DNA of 64,000 nucleotides from Microbacterium algeriense. GTDB taxonomy: Bacteria; Actinomycetota; Actinomycetes; Actinomycetales; Microbacteriaceae. The translations under genes were made by a program, and so were the position numbers. This document shows positions 42,268 to 50,376 of the stretch, in pieces; the first letter of the stretch is position 1, and the number at the start of each line of letters is the position of its first letter. The notes under the pieces were generated by a model. The model made no database searches and had not been told where the DNA came from. It saw only the letters and a list, made by a program, of their open reading frames with translations. The stretch is from NCBI RefSeq assembly GCF_008868005.1, contig NZ_WAAO01000001.1, forward strand, positions 186,001 through 250,000, given 5' to 3'.

Positions 42268-43116
42268 ATGACCTCTGCTCCTCTTCCGTCCCTCGTTGTG
42301 GTCGGCAGCGCCAACGTCGACGTCACCGCCTTCGTCGAGCGTCTTCCGACTGCGGGCGAGACCGTAGCCGGCGGGCGCCTCGCCCGCGACCTCGGCGGCA
42401 AAGGCGCCAACCAGGCCGTCGCCGCTGCGAAGCTCGGTGCGCGCGTGCGGATGGTGGGAGCAGTGGGGGATGACGCCGACGGGGCGTGGACCAGATCGGA
42501 GATGGAGAAGGCCGGTGTGGACACGACGGACCTCCGCACCGTGGATGCGGCCACGGGCACGGCCTTGATCGTCGTCGACGCCACTGCGGAGAATCAGATC
42601 GCCGTCTGCCAGGGCGCGAACGATCACGTCCGCCTCGACGGCGTCGACTTCGGGGACGACGACGCGGTGCTCCTGCAGTTGGAGATCGCACTGTCTGTCG
42701 TCGAAGAGGTCGCCGCCACGGCGGCGGGCTTCATCGCCGTCAACGCCGCCCCCGCCCGGCGGCTGCCCGAGAAGCTGCTTCGGCGGGTGGACCTGTTCAT
42801 CGTCAACGAGACGGAACGCGACCTCCTGCCCGAGCTCGCCGATGCCCGGATGGTCGCGGTGACCTACGGAGCCGCGGGCGCGGCCCTGTTCCGTCGCGGT
42901 GAGGAGATCGCCCGCGCCGACGGCGTCCCTGCCGAAGCGGTGAACACCGTCGGTGCGGGAGACGCCTTCTGCGCCGCGCTCGTCCTCGCACTTCGCGCGG
43001 GCCATTCTCCGTTCGACGCGCTTGCGGCCGCATGCGCGGTCGGATCCGCGGCGGTGTCGCACGTCTCTTCCCAGCCGCCGTTCGAGCACCTGAGCCGGTA
43101 TCTGCCCGAGGGGTGA
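42268..43116 (+). CDS. rbsK: ribokinase
   Basis: This 282-residue PfkB-family kinase has ribose-binding GSANVDVT and GGKGANQAV (about 43-51), and the ATP/catalytic motif NTVGAGDAFCAAL with base Asp about 232. It phosphorylates ribose released by the nucleoside hydrolase to ribose-5-phosphate. Length is slightly shorter than E. coli RbsK (309). It is divergent from uriH and shares its operator. Confidence 0.92.
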   Translation: MTSAPLPSLVVVGSANVDVTAFVERLPTAGETVAGGRLARDLGGKGANQAVAAAKLGARVRMVGAVGDDADGAWTRSEMEKAGVDTTDLRTVDAATGTALIVVDATAENQIAVCQGANDHVRLDGVDFGDDDAVLLQLEIALSVVEEVAATAAGFIAVNAAPARRLPEKLLRRVDLFIVNETERDLLPELADARMVAVTYGAAGAALFRRGEEIARADGVPAEAVNTVGAGDAFCAALVLALRAGHSPFDALAAACAVGSAAVSHVSSQPPFEHLSRYLPEG

Positions 43117-43203
43117 CCAGGAGAAGCGCTCAGTCGGGCGAGGAGTCACCAGGCGCCGTGGAGCAGCCGTGTCCAGAACGCTCAGAAGTCTGTACGCGCC
43201 TCC

Positions 43204-43359
43204 TCATCGATGTCGAGTACGGTCCTGCGCCCAGGAGACTAGGGCAGCGTCGAGTTGGCGCCGAAGCCATTCCGTTGTCTGTTCCTCGACCGGGGTCGAG
43301 GCGAGCTGCCGGGTGCGTTCATCGACGGTGCCGGTGAGGTCAGGGGGAGTGCTCATCAT
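43204..43359 (-). CDS. very small hypothetical protein downstream of the monooxygenase
   Basis: The product is 51 residues from the first of two adjacent ATGs (MMSTPPDLTGTVDERTRQLA start), helical, with AGAAGG upstream. Third positions are G/C-rich. It follows the FAD monooxygenase by 33 bases on the same strand and may be its partner or the remnant of a larger gene. No family recognised. Confidence 0.45.
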   Translation of the reverse strand: MMSTPPDLTGTVDERTRQLASTPVEEQTTEWLRRQLDAALVSWAQDRTRHR

Positions 43360-43392
43360 CCTTCTTTCGTAAGTGGTGGGAACGTGGTGCCG

Positions 43393-44526
43393 TCACAGGA
43401 GTGGGAGACCTTCGCCGAGGGCGATGCCGTACCGCGCGATATTCCGAGCGATGGGCAATCGCGTGCTGTTGTACGCCCGCAAGGTGTCCTCGACGGAGAA
43501 GTCCTGAAGGAGGGAAGCGAGATCGAGCGCATCGCCCGCAGCCTTCGCGGCGCCCATCGCGGTGTGCGGTCGCACCACGGCCGCGGCGTCACCGAGAAGG
43601 AGTGCGCGGCCATGAGCGAGGCTCGGTGCGACGTAGTCGAGCACTCCTTGCAGGAATGGACGACCTTCAAGTGCCACCACTGACGCGAGCTGCGGAGGGA
43701 GGCGGTCTTGTGCCTGCTCGACGAGCACGTCGACGACCCCCTGCGGAGTCTGTCCCGGGGCGAGTGACATGGCCTGCGGTGGTCGCCCCGCGGCCGTCAT
43801 CAGAGTTGACATCCGCCCCGAGTCCAGCCCGCGATACCACACCCAGTTATAGCGTCGGGACCCAGGCATCGTCTCACCATTCGGCCCGGGAACGAGATAA
43901 CCGAGCGCATGCTCACCGGGGCCCGTGTAGAACGTCATCCGCTGGAAGAGTGTGGACGCCGCCTGCGGCGGGACGGCCGCCTCCGGGACGATGCCGCGCC
44001 AGATCGAGTACCCGACATATCGGGGTCGGGCGACCCCGGGCACGATCTCGCTGCGTACCTGGGATTGAGCGCCGTCGGCGGCGACCAGAAGGTCGGCGTC
44101 GTGCGCGCCCGCCGATGTACGAAAGGTCACTCGACTGCGGTCCGCGTGCACGTCACGGACGGCTGCGTCGAGATGGTAGCGGTCGTCGGGCACCGCCGAC
44201 CTCAGCGCATCGTAGAGGCGATCCCAGGACAACTGCGTCTGAGTCGCCCGTTCGCGATGCCGCACCGCGCCGGCGCGGTCCAGACTTATGCGCTCCGTTG
44301 AGGTCACGCCGGGAACGGCCGAGCGTGGAAGCCCGATGGCATCGAGCGTCGTGAAGATCTGGTCCTGCGCGACGAGTCCTGCACCGCGCGCGCGGAGACC
44401 GCTCATCGATTTCTCGAAGACCTGAACCTGATGACCGGTTCTGTGCAGCAGAGCCGCAGTGAAGAGCCCTCCGAGCGACCCGCCTGCGATGGCGATGTCG
44501 TACGTCGTTCGGCTCATTGGGCTCAT
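43393..44526 (-). CDS. FAD-dependent aromatic-ring monooxygenase
   Basis: This 377-residue class A flavoprotein monooxygenase has the FAD motif AIAGGSLGGLFTAALL (about residues 10-25), the DG motif VAADGAQSQVRS and the GD motif LLLGDAAAVVRPH. It resembles 2,6-dihydroxypyridine and related hydroxylases that use NAD(P)H and O2. ATG 44526 is fixed by TAGCGT six bases upstream, giving a leaderless mRNA. The promoter carries the shared GAC-N4-GTC element, so it probably belongs to the same regulon as the hydrolase, NTF2-like and MFS genes. Confidence 0.87.
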   Translation of the reverse strand: MSPMSRTTYDIAIAGGSLGGLFTAALLHRTGHQVQVFEKSMSGLRARGAGLVAQDQIFTTLDAIGLPRSAVPGVTSTERISLDRAGAVRHRERATQTQLSWDRLYDALRSAVPDDRYHLDAAVRDVHADRSRVTFRTSAGAHDADLLVAADGAQSQVRSEIVPGVARPRYVGYSIWRGIVPEAAVPPQAASTLFQRMTFYTGPGEHALGYLVPGPNGETMPGSRRYNWVWYRGLDSGRMSTLMTAAGRPPQAMSLAPGQTPQGVVDVLVEQAQDRLPPQLASVVALEGRPFLQGVLDYVAPSLAHGRALLLGDAAAVVRPHTAMGAAKAAGDALDLASLLQDFSVEDTLRAYNSTRLPIARNIARYGIALGEGLPLL

Positions 44527-44532
44527 GCCCTC

Positions 44533-44538
44533 ACGCTA
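44533..44538 (-). promoter_or_regulatory. TAGCGT -10 of the FAD monooxygenase, leaderless
   Basis: Minus-strand TAGCGT (44538-44533), six bases, then ATG at 44526. Confidence 0.6.
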
Positions 44539-44563
44539 TTCGCGATGTTCGCCGTGCCCGTCA

Positions 44564-44574
44564 GACGAATGTCG
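44564..44574 (-). promoter_or_regulatory. shared regulatory element, copy at the FAD monooxygenase
   Basis: Minus-strand CGACATTCGTC matches 10 of 11 bases of the element found at 47201-47211 and 56224-56234. Its GAC-N4-GTC core ends 25 bases before the TAGCGT -10, the same distance as for the NTF2-like gene. Confidence 0.6.
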
Positions 44575-44640
44575 CGCATGATCACGACTGCCGTACAGGA
44601 TGCACGGACACGGCGCCAGCGATGGCCAGTCCTGGCTGAG

Positions 44641-46371
44641 TCAACGCGCCGAGAGAGGCGGGGCGAACCCGTCCGCCGAGCGAGCGCCGGTGCGGGTGAG
44701 CCGCGACAGACGCTCGCTGGGCGAAGGATGTGCACGCCCGTTCTCGGAGTGCCGGGAGACCGGGAGATCAACGAAGTGCTCCACGAGCGGCTCTCGAGTG
44801 CTCAGCGCAGCAGCACGCCGAAGCAGGTCGGCATCCCACTCGGTGTGACGGCTGCGCAGCTGCGCGATGTGCTCGCGCCAGCTTCCCAGCGTGTACATCT
44901 CCACGATCTCGTCCGGCCGCTCGGTCGTCTCGTACATGTGCCAGGTTCGCGCGCCCGTGCGATAGCGAGTCTGCGCGACCATTCCCATCACAGAGCGGAA
45001 CTCCTCCCTGTTCTCGAGAGGCACGAGGTAGCTCACCGTGACGAGGGCAGCCCGCTCATCCGCAGACCTTTCCGGGCCGGGGCTCTCCTCAATGCTCACG
45101 ATGCCCCGTCCGATCCCCACTGGCACTCGAACGGGAAGCAGCAGCTGAGCAGTCGCCAGCGCAAGGATGATGAAACCGGCGGACACAACCACCGTTTCAG
45201 CTCCTACCGCGCCAGCTATGGCTCCCGCTACCGCCGACCCGACAGCCGTGCCACCGAAGAGCACGAGCTGATAGATGGACAGACCGCGAGTGCGTACCCA
45301 CGCAGGCAGGAAACCCTGCACCACGCCGTTCACCGTGGCGATGACGCCGATCCATCCCATGCCCGCGCCGACCATCGCGAATCCCACGACCCACAGGCTG
45401 TTCGTCAGCAGCAGCGCGCACAGAGCGACCCCGAAACCGGCCATCGACGCCAGGAGCACGCCGTTGACACCCAAGCGTGAGCGCGCGGCCCGCAACAGCA
45501 ACGCACCGGCGATGGATCCGCCACCGAGAGCGGCGAGAAGAAGGCCGTATCCAGCGGCGCCCAGCCCGAAGGTCTTCTGCGCGAGCACCGGCAGTAGCGC
45601 CCACAGGGCGTTCGCCGGGAGGAGGAACAGGACGAGCCTGACATACAAGGATCTGATGAGCCGTGCGTGGAGGACGTAGCGAAGCCCCGCGCGAGTGGCA
45701 TCGAGGAACGGCTCCGGTCGCGACAGCGGCGCGACGTATGTGCGCCAGGCCAGCAGAGCCACGAGATACAGGACGAACGACGCCGCGTTCGCGATGAACA
45801 CGGCGGTGACGCCGAGCTGCGCGATGAGCAGCCCTGCAGCCGCAGGCCCCACGGCACGGGCGACATTGACGCTGATCGAGCTGAGCGATGCCGCGTCCGG
45901 GATCAGACGTGCTGGCACCACGTCTGAGGTGATGGCCTGCGCGGCAGGCATCTGTACCGCCGCTGCCGCCCCCAAGACGAAGGTCAACGTCAGCAGCGCC
46001 GCCGGCGTCAGACCCCCGCCGCCGGAGAGCAAGGCGAGTGCAAGGGAAGCGCCCAATTGGACGACCTGAGTGACGATGAGGACACGACGCCGATTGAGGA
46101 ACTCTCCGAGAACACCGGAAGGCAACGCCAGAAGAAGCACAGGCGCGGCCGATGCTGTCTGCACGAGCGCCACGACGGCAGCGCTGCTGCCGTCGTCGAC
46201 AAGCTGCCACTGGGCTCCGACGCTCTGCATCCAGGTGCCGATGTTGCTGATCAGCCCGGCGATCCAGAGGAGGCGGAACGCGGGCACGCTGAGGGCGGCG
46301 AACGAGTGGTCACGGGCATCAGCCCGAGATCGCCGTGATGCTGAGCGTGAGAGGGAAGGTGCCGTCGTCAT
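44641..46371 (-). CDS. MFS exporter with fused C-terminal ABM-like domain
   Basis: The product is 576 residues. Residues 1-425 are a 12-helix MFS_3/EntS-like exporter (FRLLWIAGLISNIGTWMQSV, PAAGLLIAQLGVTAVFIANA). A soluble domain of about 110 residues follows (VTVSYLVPLENREEFRSVMG, RTGARTWHMYETTERPDEIV) that resembles a dimeric alpha-beta barrel antibiotic-biosynthesis-monooxygenase fold. This fusion is known in a subset of MFS proteins but its role is unclear. It lies 19 bases after a hydrolase gene in the same orientation, so they form one unit. Confidence 0.85.
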   Translation of the reverse strand: MTTAPSLSRSASRRSRADARDHSFAALSVPAFRLLWIAGLISNIGTWMQSVGAQWQLVDDGSSAAVVALVQTASAAPVLLLALPSGVLGEFLNRRRVLIVTQVVQLGASLALALLSGGGGLTPAALLTLTFVLGAAAAVQMPAAQAITSDVVPARLIPDAASLSSISVNVARAVGPAAAGLLIAQLGVTAVFIANAASFVLYLVALLAWRTYVAPLSRPEPFLDATRAGLRYVLHARLIRSLYVRLVLFLLPANALWALLPVLAQKTFGLGAAGYGLLLAALGGGSIAGALLLRAARSRLGVNGVLLASMAGFGVALCALLLTNSLWVVGFAMVGAGMGWIGVIATVNGVVQGFLPAWVRTRGLSIYQLVLFGGTAVGSAVAGAIAGAVGAETVVVSAGFIILALATAQLLLPVRVPVGIGRGIVSIEESPGPERSADERAALVTVSYLVPLENREEFRSVMGMVAQTRYRTGARTWHMYETTERPDEIVEMYTLGSWREHIAQLRSRHTEWDADLLRRAAALSTREPLVEHFVDLPVSRHSENGRAHPSPSERLSRLTRTGARSADGFAPPLSAR

Positions 46372-46390
46372 GGTGATGCTCCGGGATCGC

Positions 46391-47107
46391 CTACGAGAGC
46401 GTGGAGCGCGCGGCGTCGAGAATCAGTCGGGCCACGTCGCCCGGGTGCGTGTGAGTGACCAGGTGCGGTGCAGGGATCTCCACGATCTCGCGTGCGTTCG
46501 CTCGTTCGAGCCCGAAGCGCACAGCGTCGGGATTGACGACGCGGTCGGCGCTCGCGACGACGCCCCAGGTCGGAAGAGTCTTCCAGGCTGCGGCGTTCGC
46601 GCGCTCGGCGAGCACGGCTGCGGCGAGCGGCCGCTGCGTCACGGCGAGCACAGCAGCCTCGTCGGACGGGATGCCGAGGGCTGCGAGAAACGGGAACTCG
46701 TCGATTGCGATGCTGACCTCCCGGTGCGTCTCGCCCTCTGCGGGGTAGGTGTCGTACTGGAGGAACGGCACCGCATCCGCGTCAGGGAATCTCCGATGTA
46801 ATTCGTCAGCGCTTTCGCCCTCCTCGAGCACGTATCCCGCGACAAGAACGAGACCGCGGACGTTGGCGGCGGTCCCGGCAACGCTCGCGACTGTCGCGCC
46901 ATACGAGTGACCCACGAGCAGCACCGGTCCGTCGACGCGTTCGACGAACGAGCGCACGTAGGCTGCGTCGTCGCACAGGCTTCGGTTGGAGATCGCGGGG
47001 ACCCGCACGTCCGCTCCGCTCCCCAGCAGCCTCATCACCACCGGGGACCAGCTCATTCCATCGGAGAACGCGCCGTGCACAAGCACGACGGTGGGGTTCA
47101 CAGACAT
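46391..47107 (-). CDS. alpha/beta hydrolase
   Basis: This 238-residue protein has HGAF (oxyanion side), nucleophile elbow GHSYGA (Ser about 68), an Asp in VVASADRVVNP and a C-terminal His in PAPHLVTHTHPG, typical of the AB_hydrolase_6/esterase EstC-like group. It is the first gene of a unit with the MFS exporter. Upstream stands the 27-bp shared element (47185-47211) and a TAGCTT -10 (47152-47147). Confidence 0.85.
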   Translation of the reverse strand: MSVNPTVVLVHGAFSDGMSWSPVVMRLLGSGADVRVPAISNRSLCDDAAYVRSFVERVDGPVLLVGHSYGATVASVAGTAANVRGLVLVAGYVLEEGESADELHRRFPDADAVPFLQYDTYPAEGETHREVSIAIDEFPFLAALGIPSDEAAVLAVTQRPLAAAVLAERANAAAWKTLPTWGVVASADRVVNPDAVRFGLERANAREIVEIPAPHLVTHTHPGDVARLILDAARSTLS

Positions 47108-47184
47108 TCCACGCTTCCTTCCACCGGTGTATCCGGCCCTGCTTCGAAGCTAGGCCGAGCGATGTTTCAGACGATCCGACGGAC

Positions 47185-47211
47185 TGTCGTCACTTCACTG
47201 GACGGATGTCG
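47185..47211 (-). promoter_or_regulatory. shared 27-bp regulatory element, copy A
   Basis: On the minus strand it reads CGACATCCGTC, eight bases, TGACGACA. It overlaps the end of the neighbouring hydrolase gene and lies 32 bases before the TAGCTT -10 of the hydrolase at 46391-47107. 22 of 27 bases match copy B at 56208-56234. Confidence 0.65.
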
Positions 47212-48068
47212 CACGCGCGAGAATCGACCGACCGCAGGAACTCAGCGACCACGTCGTTGAAGGCTGCCGGATTCTGGAGGAACGGAAAGTGGGAGCTCGC
47301 GACGTCGCGAGGGAAGATGTGAACGACCGATCCAGGGATGCGGGAGGCGACGTCGCGCTGCGAGTCGGGAGACACGTGGCTGCCATCGCATCCCAAGACG
47401 AGGGTGGGTATCCGGATACGGGGCAACAGGCTGCGCCAATCCTGAGCGCCGTGGTCGAAGAGCAACGGAGCCGCGATCTGGCGGGGCGTCTTCCCTACTT
47501 CCTGGGTTATGAACTCCCACAGATCGTGATCCACCGGCCCGGTGAACATGCCTCTGACGAACGCACGCACCGCGCTTTCGCCGTCGTCGGACGCGATGGC
47601 CGCGGCGAGGGCGGAAAGTCCGTCGACGGGGAGGATGCTGCCCGCGGACGCGGTCTCGGCCGATGACATCCACGCCTGGGCGACCACAGCAGATGGTTGG
47701 TCGACAAGTGTGAGTGAGCGAACGAGGCCGGACCCGAACAATTCAAGGTAGGACCAGATGACCGACGCCCCCATGGACCACCCGAGAACGTCAAACTGCG
47801 GCTGCGAGAGGTCAGCCAGAACATCACGGAGATCGGCGGCCAGTCGCGCGATGCGGAGGCCGTACAGCGGCTTCTCGGAATCGCCATGGCCACGCATGTC
47901 GTAGGTGATGACGCGCCGGGGAGCGAGTCCCTCAAGCTGTCCGCGGAACATCGCCTGGGACTGTGACCAGCCGTGCAGGAGGACGAGCGGCACTCCGTCG
48001 CCGCCGGTGTCGCGAACGACAAGTGCGACACCATCGGTGGTGCGAACCGTGCGCTCCTCGTACTTCAT
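47190..48068 (-). CDS. alpha/beta hydrolase (haloperoxidase-like)
   Basis: The product is 292 residues from ATG 48068, which overlaps the PucR stop (ATGA). It has LLHGWSQSQAMF, the nucleophile elbow GWSMGASV, and a catalytic His near ASSHFPFLQ. The GWSMG elbow and the cap region resemble the haloperoxidase/lactonase group. It is the third gene of an operon led by XRE and PucR regulators, so its substrate may be the signal they sense. Confidence 0.83.
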   Translation of the reverse strand: MKYEERTVRTTDGVALVVRDTGGDGVPLVLLHGWSQSQAMFRGQLEGLAPRRVITYDMRGHGDSEKPLYGLRIARLAADLRDVLADLSQPQFDVLGWSMGASVIWSYLELFGSGLVRSLTLVDQPSAVVAQAWMSSAETASAGSILPVDGLSALAAAIASDDGESAVRAFVRGMFTGPVDHDLWEFITQEVGKTPRQIAAPLLFDHGAQDWRSLLPRIRIPTLVLGCDGSHVSPDSQRDVASRIPGSVVHIFPRDVASSHFPFLQNPAAFNDVVAEFLRSVDSRACDIRPVK

Positions 48069-49369
48069 CGGATGTGACCGGCATTCTCCCAATACGCGGC
48101 AAGCTTCAAGCCGAGGTGCAGTGCACTGCGCTTCATTCCGTCGTCGAGCGCGTCGCGCACGACGTCAGGCATGTTCTCCAACCGGTAGTACAACGTGGTC
48201 CGGTGGATGTGCAGCACGTCGCAGACCTTCCGGACCTGGTGAGCGTTGTCAAGCAGCGCCTCGACGGTGTGGCGTCGGAGCTGGTCGGAGTCGTGGATCA
48301 GAGCGTAGGCGGCAGGGGAGTACCACTGCAGCCGATTCGGGTCGGTGACCACATCCGCTATCAGCAGCCACGGACCGATCTCCTCGGCGCGCAGACTGGT
48401 CCCGAGTTGTGGAAGCATCTCCGCCACAGCCGCCGTCGCCAACGCTCGATCGACGACGGGGCGAAGGTCATGATCCGTCTCCGAGAGGGAAGCCGAGCCG
48501 ATGGCCCGAAGGAGCACTCCGGCACGTTCGGCTTCCGCGGCGACCATCGTGCTCACCTGCTCGACGCTGTCCGCGCGACCGAGAAAGATCAGCGCCGCGC
48601 CGACCTCGCCGATGAACGTCAACGTTGCTCTCGCGACGCTCTCCAGTGCACGCCCGAGCGACGCCCGTTGGACGACTCCCGTGTCATGACCGATGGCGAC
48701 CGCCTGAACGACGGTCTCCTCCCCGCGCGTCACGCCATGTGCTCGGACAGCAACGCTCAGTGCGTCTCTCCGGACAACAGGGTCGCTCGCCAACAGAGAA
48801 CGCATGACGGTTTCGCGCGCGGACAGGGCATGGTTGTGCGCGCGAGCCGAAAGCGAGTCCCGCACCACATCGACCGCCGCGTCGATAGCGCGGAAGTGCT
48901 CCTCCCGCAGCGGCGGGAGTCCTCCTGTGATGAGCCACAGGAACCCGAGCAGCTCGTCGTCGGATCGAATCGGGACAGCTAACCGCTCGTGAGCGTTGAA
49001 CTGCCGTAGATCCACAGTCTGGGGCCTTCGAGCAAGCGGGAGGTGGAGGCTCTCGAGGTACTCGCGCTCTCGTGCGGGAGTACCTCGACGAAGAAGGGCT
49101 CGGGCCCGAAGGTCGTCGATCTCGTCGCCCTGGACGCTGGAGACGACCGGTCGGTACGCGTTGTCGTTTATGACGACCGACCGGCCGAGGGTCTCGGCCA
49201 GCTCGTCGACGAGGTCCTGCAGGTCCAGACTGCGCCCCAGCAGTCGCGTCTCGGAATCGTGCATCTGGTGGTCATCCCATCGGTCGTTCTTGTCCCCGAG
49301 GATTGACGCTACGGTCGAGGATGCGAACCCTGGGAGGCCGAGTTCGTACCCCTTTCGCAGAGCCGTCAT
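48065..49369 (-). CDS. PucR-type transcriptional regulator
   Basis: This 434-residue protein has a GAF-like N-terminal/central part (VINDNAYRPVVSSVQGDE, AVPIRSDDELLGFLWLI) and the C-terminal PucR helix-turn-helix (RRHTVEALLDNAHQVRKVCDVLHIHRTTLYYRL, in parts). Such regulators control purine, amino acid or aromatic catabolism. ATG 49369 overlaps the XRE gene stop (ATGA), which favours this start over the internal Met at MHDSETRLLG. Coupled also to the hydrolase downstream. Confidence 0.85.
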   Translation of the reverse strand: MTALRKGYELGLPGFASSTVASILGDKNDRWDDHQMHDSETRLLGRSLDLQDLVDELAETLGRSVVINDNAYRPVVSSVQGDEIDDLRARALLRRGTPAREREYLESLHLPLARRPQTVDLRQFNAHERLAVPIRSDDELLGFLWLITGGLPPLREEHFRAIDAAVDVVRDSLSARAHNHALSARETVMRSLLASDPVVRRDALSVAVRAHGVTRGEETVVQAVAIGHDTGVVQRASLGRALESVARATLTFIGEVGAALIFLGRADSVEQVSTMVAAEAERAGVLLRAIGSASLSETDHDLRPVVDRALATAAVAEMLPQLGTSLRAEEIGPWLLIADVVTDPNRLQWYSPAAYALIHDSDQLRRHTVEALLDNAHQVRKVCDVLHIHRTTLYYRLENMPDVVRDALDDGMKRSALHLGLKLAAYWENAGHIR

Positions 49370-50208
49370 TGCTCTGCGCCGGCGAGCGATGAGGGCGCGC
49401 CGCCGGGCAATCCTGCGGCGAGCGAAGCGAAGACTGATTCCGTGATCGTGCCCGACGGCGCGGACAGCACGGTGAGCTGATACCCCTGCATGCTACGGAT
49501 CGCGAAGTTCTGAGCGTCCACGGGAATCGTCCCGACACCATCGATGTCGACGCGAAACAGGGCATCCTCAGGGCCTGAGACATCATGCCGCGCCCAGATC
49601 CTCGAGAAATCCGGGTCGCTCGAGAGCTCGTCGACGATCTCTCGAAGCCGAGGCGCGTCAGGATGTGCATCACGACGCAGCGTCGCGACCGCCGACCGAG
49701 TCATCTCCTCCCACTCGACGAGCGTGCGTTTCATGCGGGCATTGAAGAGGTTGATGACCTGATTTCCGCCCACGGAGAGACCACCCAAGCCGAACACCGT
49801 CGCCAACGGATTCGACGCCACGATGTCACGGTACGGGTCGGAGATATACGCCGGCGTGTGCGTCCAGCGACCCAGAGTCCGAGTGATCCTGTCCGCGGAG
49901 TCCGCTGGTGGCTCGCTCGGCGCGAACGGACGGTCAGACGAGATCTGCATCATGTAGGCGAACGAGGTCGCACCCAGGCGAAGCGCGCCGGCCAATGCGG
50001 TAAGAACCTGCTCGGAAGGGCGGGGCACGCGACCCTGTTCGATCCTCAGGTAGTACTCGGCACTGATTCCCGCGAGTTCAGCGACCTCGCGTCTGCGCAG
50101 TCCCGGGACTCGTCGCCCGGTTTGCCGGTCCAGCCCCACCTCCTCCGGCTGCACCACGGCGCGGCGAGCGCGAAGGTAGTGACCGAGATTGAGGGAGGAA
50201 GCGTTCAT
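49366..50208 (-). CDS. XRE family regulator with MmyB-like ligand domain
   Basis: The product is 280 residues. An N-terminal helix-turn-helix (GLRRREVAELAGISAEYYLR and following RIEQGR) is joined to an MmyB-like C-terminal domain with NPLATVFGL and WARHDVSGPE. ATG 50208 has AAGGA upstream. It leads the XRE-PucR-hydrolase operon and is divergent from the large LuxR regulator. MmyB-type regulators are common in actinobacteria and often control an adjacent oxidoreductase. Confidence 0.85.
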   Translation of the reverse strand: MNASSLNLGHYLRARRAVVQPEEVGLDRQTGRRVPGLRRREVAELAGISAEYYLRIEQGRVPRPSEQVLTALAGALRLGATSFAYMMQISSDRPFAPSEPPADSADRITRTLGRWTHTPAYISDPYRDIVASNPLATVFGLGGLSVGGNQVINLFNARMKRTLVEWEEMTRSAVATLRRDAHPDAPRLREIVDELSSDPDFSRIWARHDVSGPEDALFRVDIDGVGTIPVDAQNFAIRSMQGYQLTVLSAPSGTITESVFASLAAGLPGGAPSSLAGAEQ

Positions 50209-50376
50209 CAGGGTCCTTCGGGGCAGATTCGGGGGATCGTCAGTCACCGTATGGTCCCGCGCTCCTCGTCCACATCACCTGCGCAGGGCATCCATATCCC
50301 CACATCCTGTCGATCGCGAGTCGAACCAGGCTGACCCGGAGCCAGATGGCGGTCGTGGCTTTGCCATAATCGGTCT

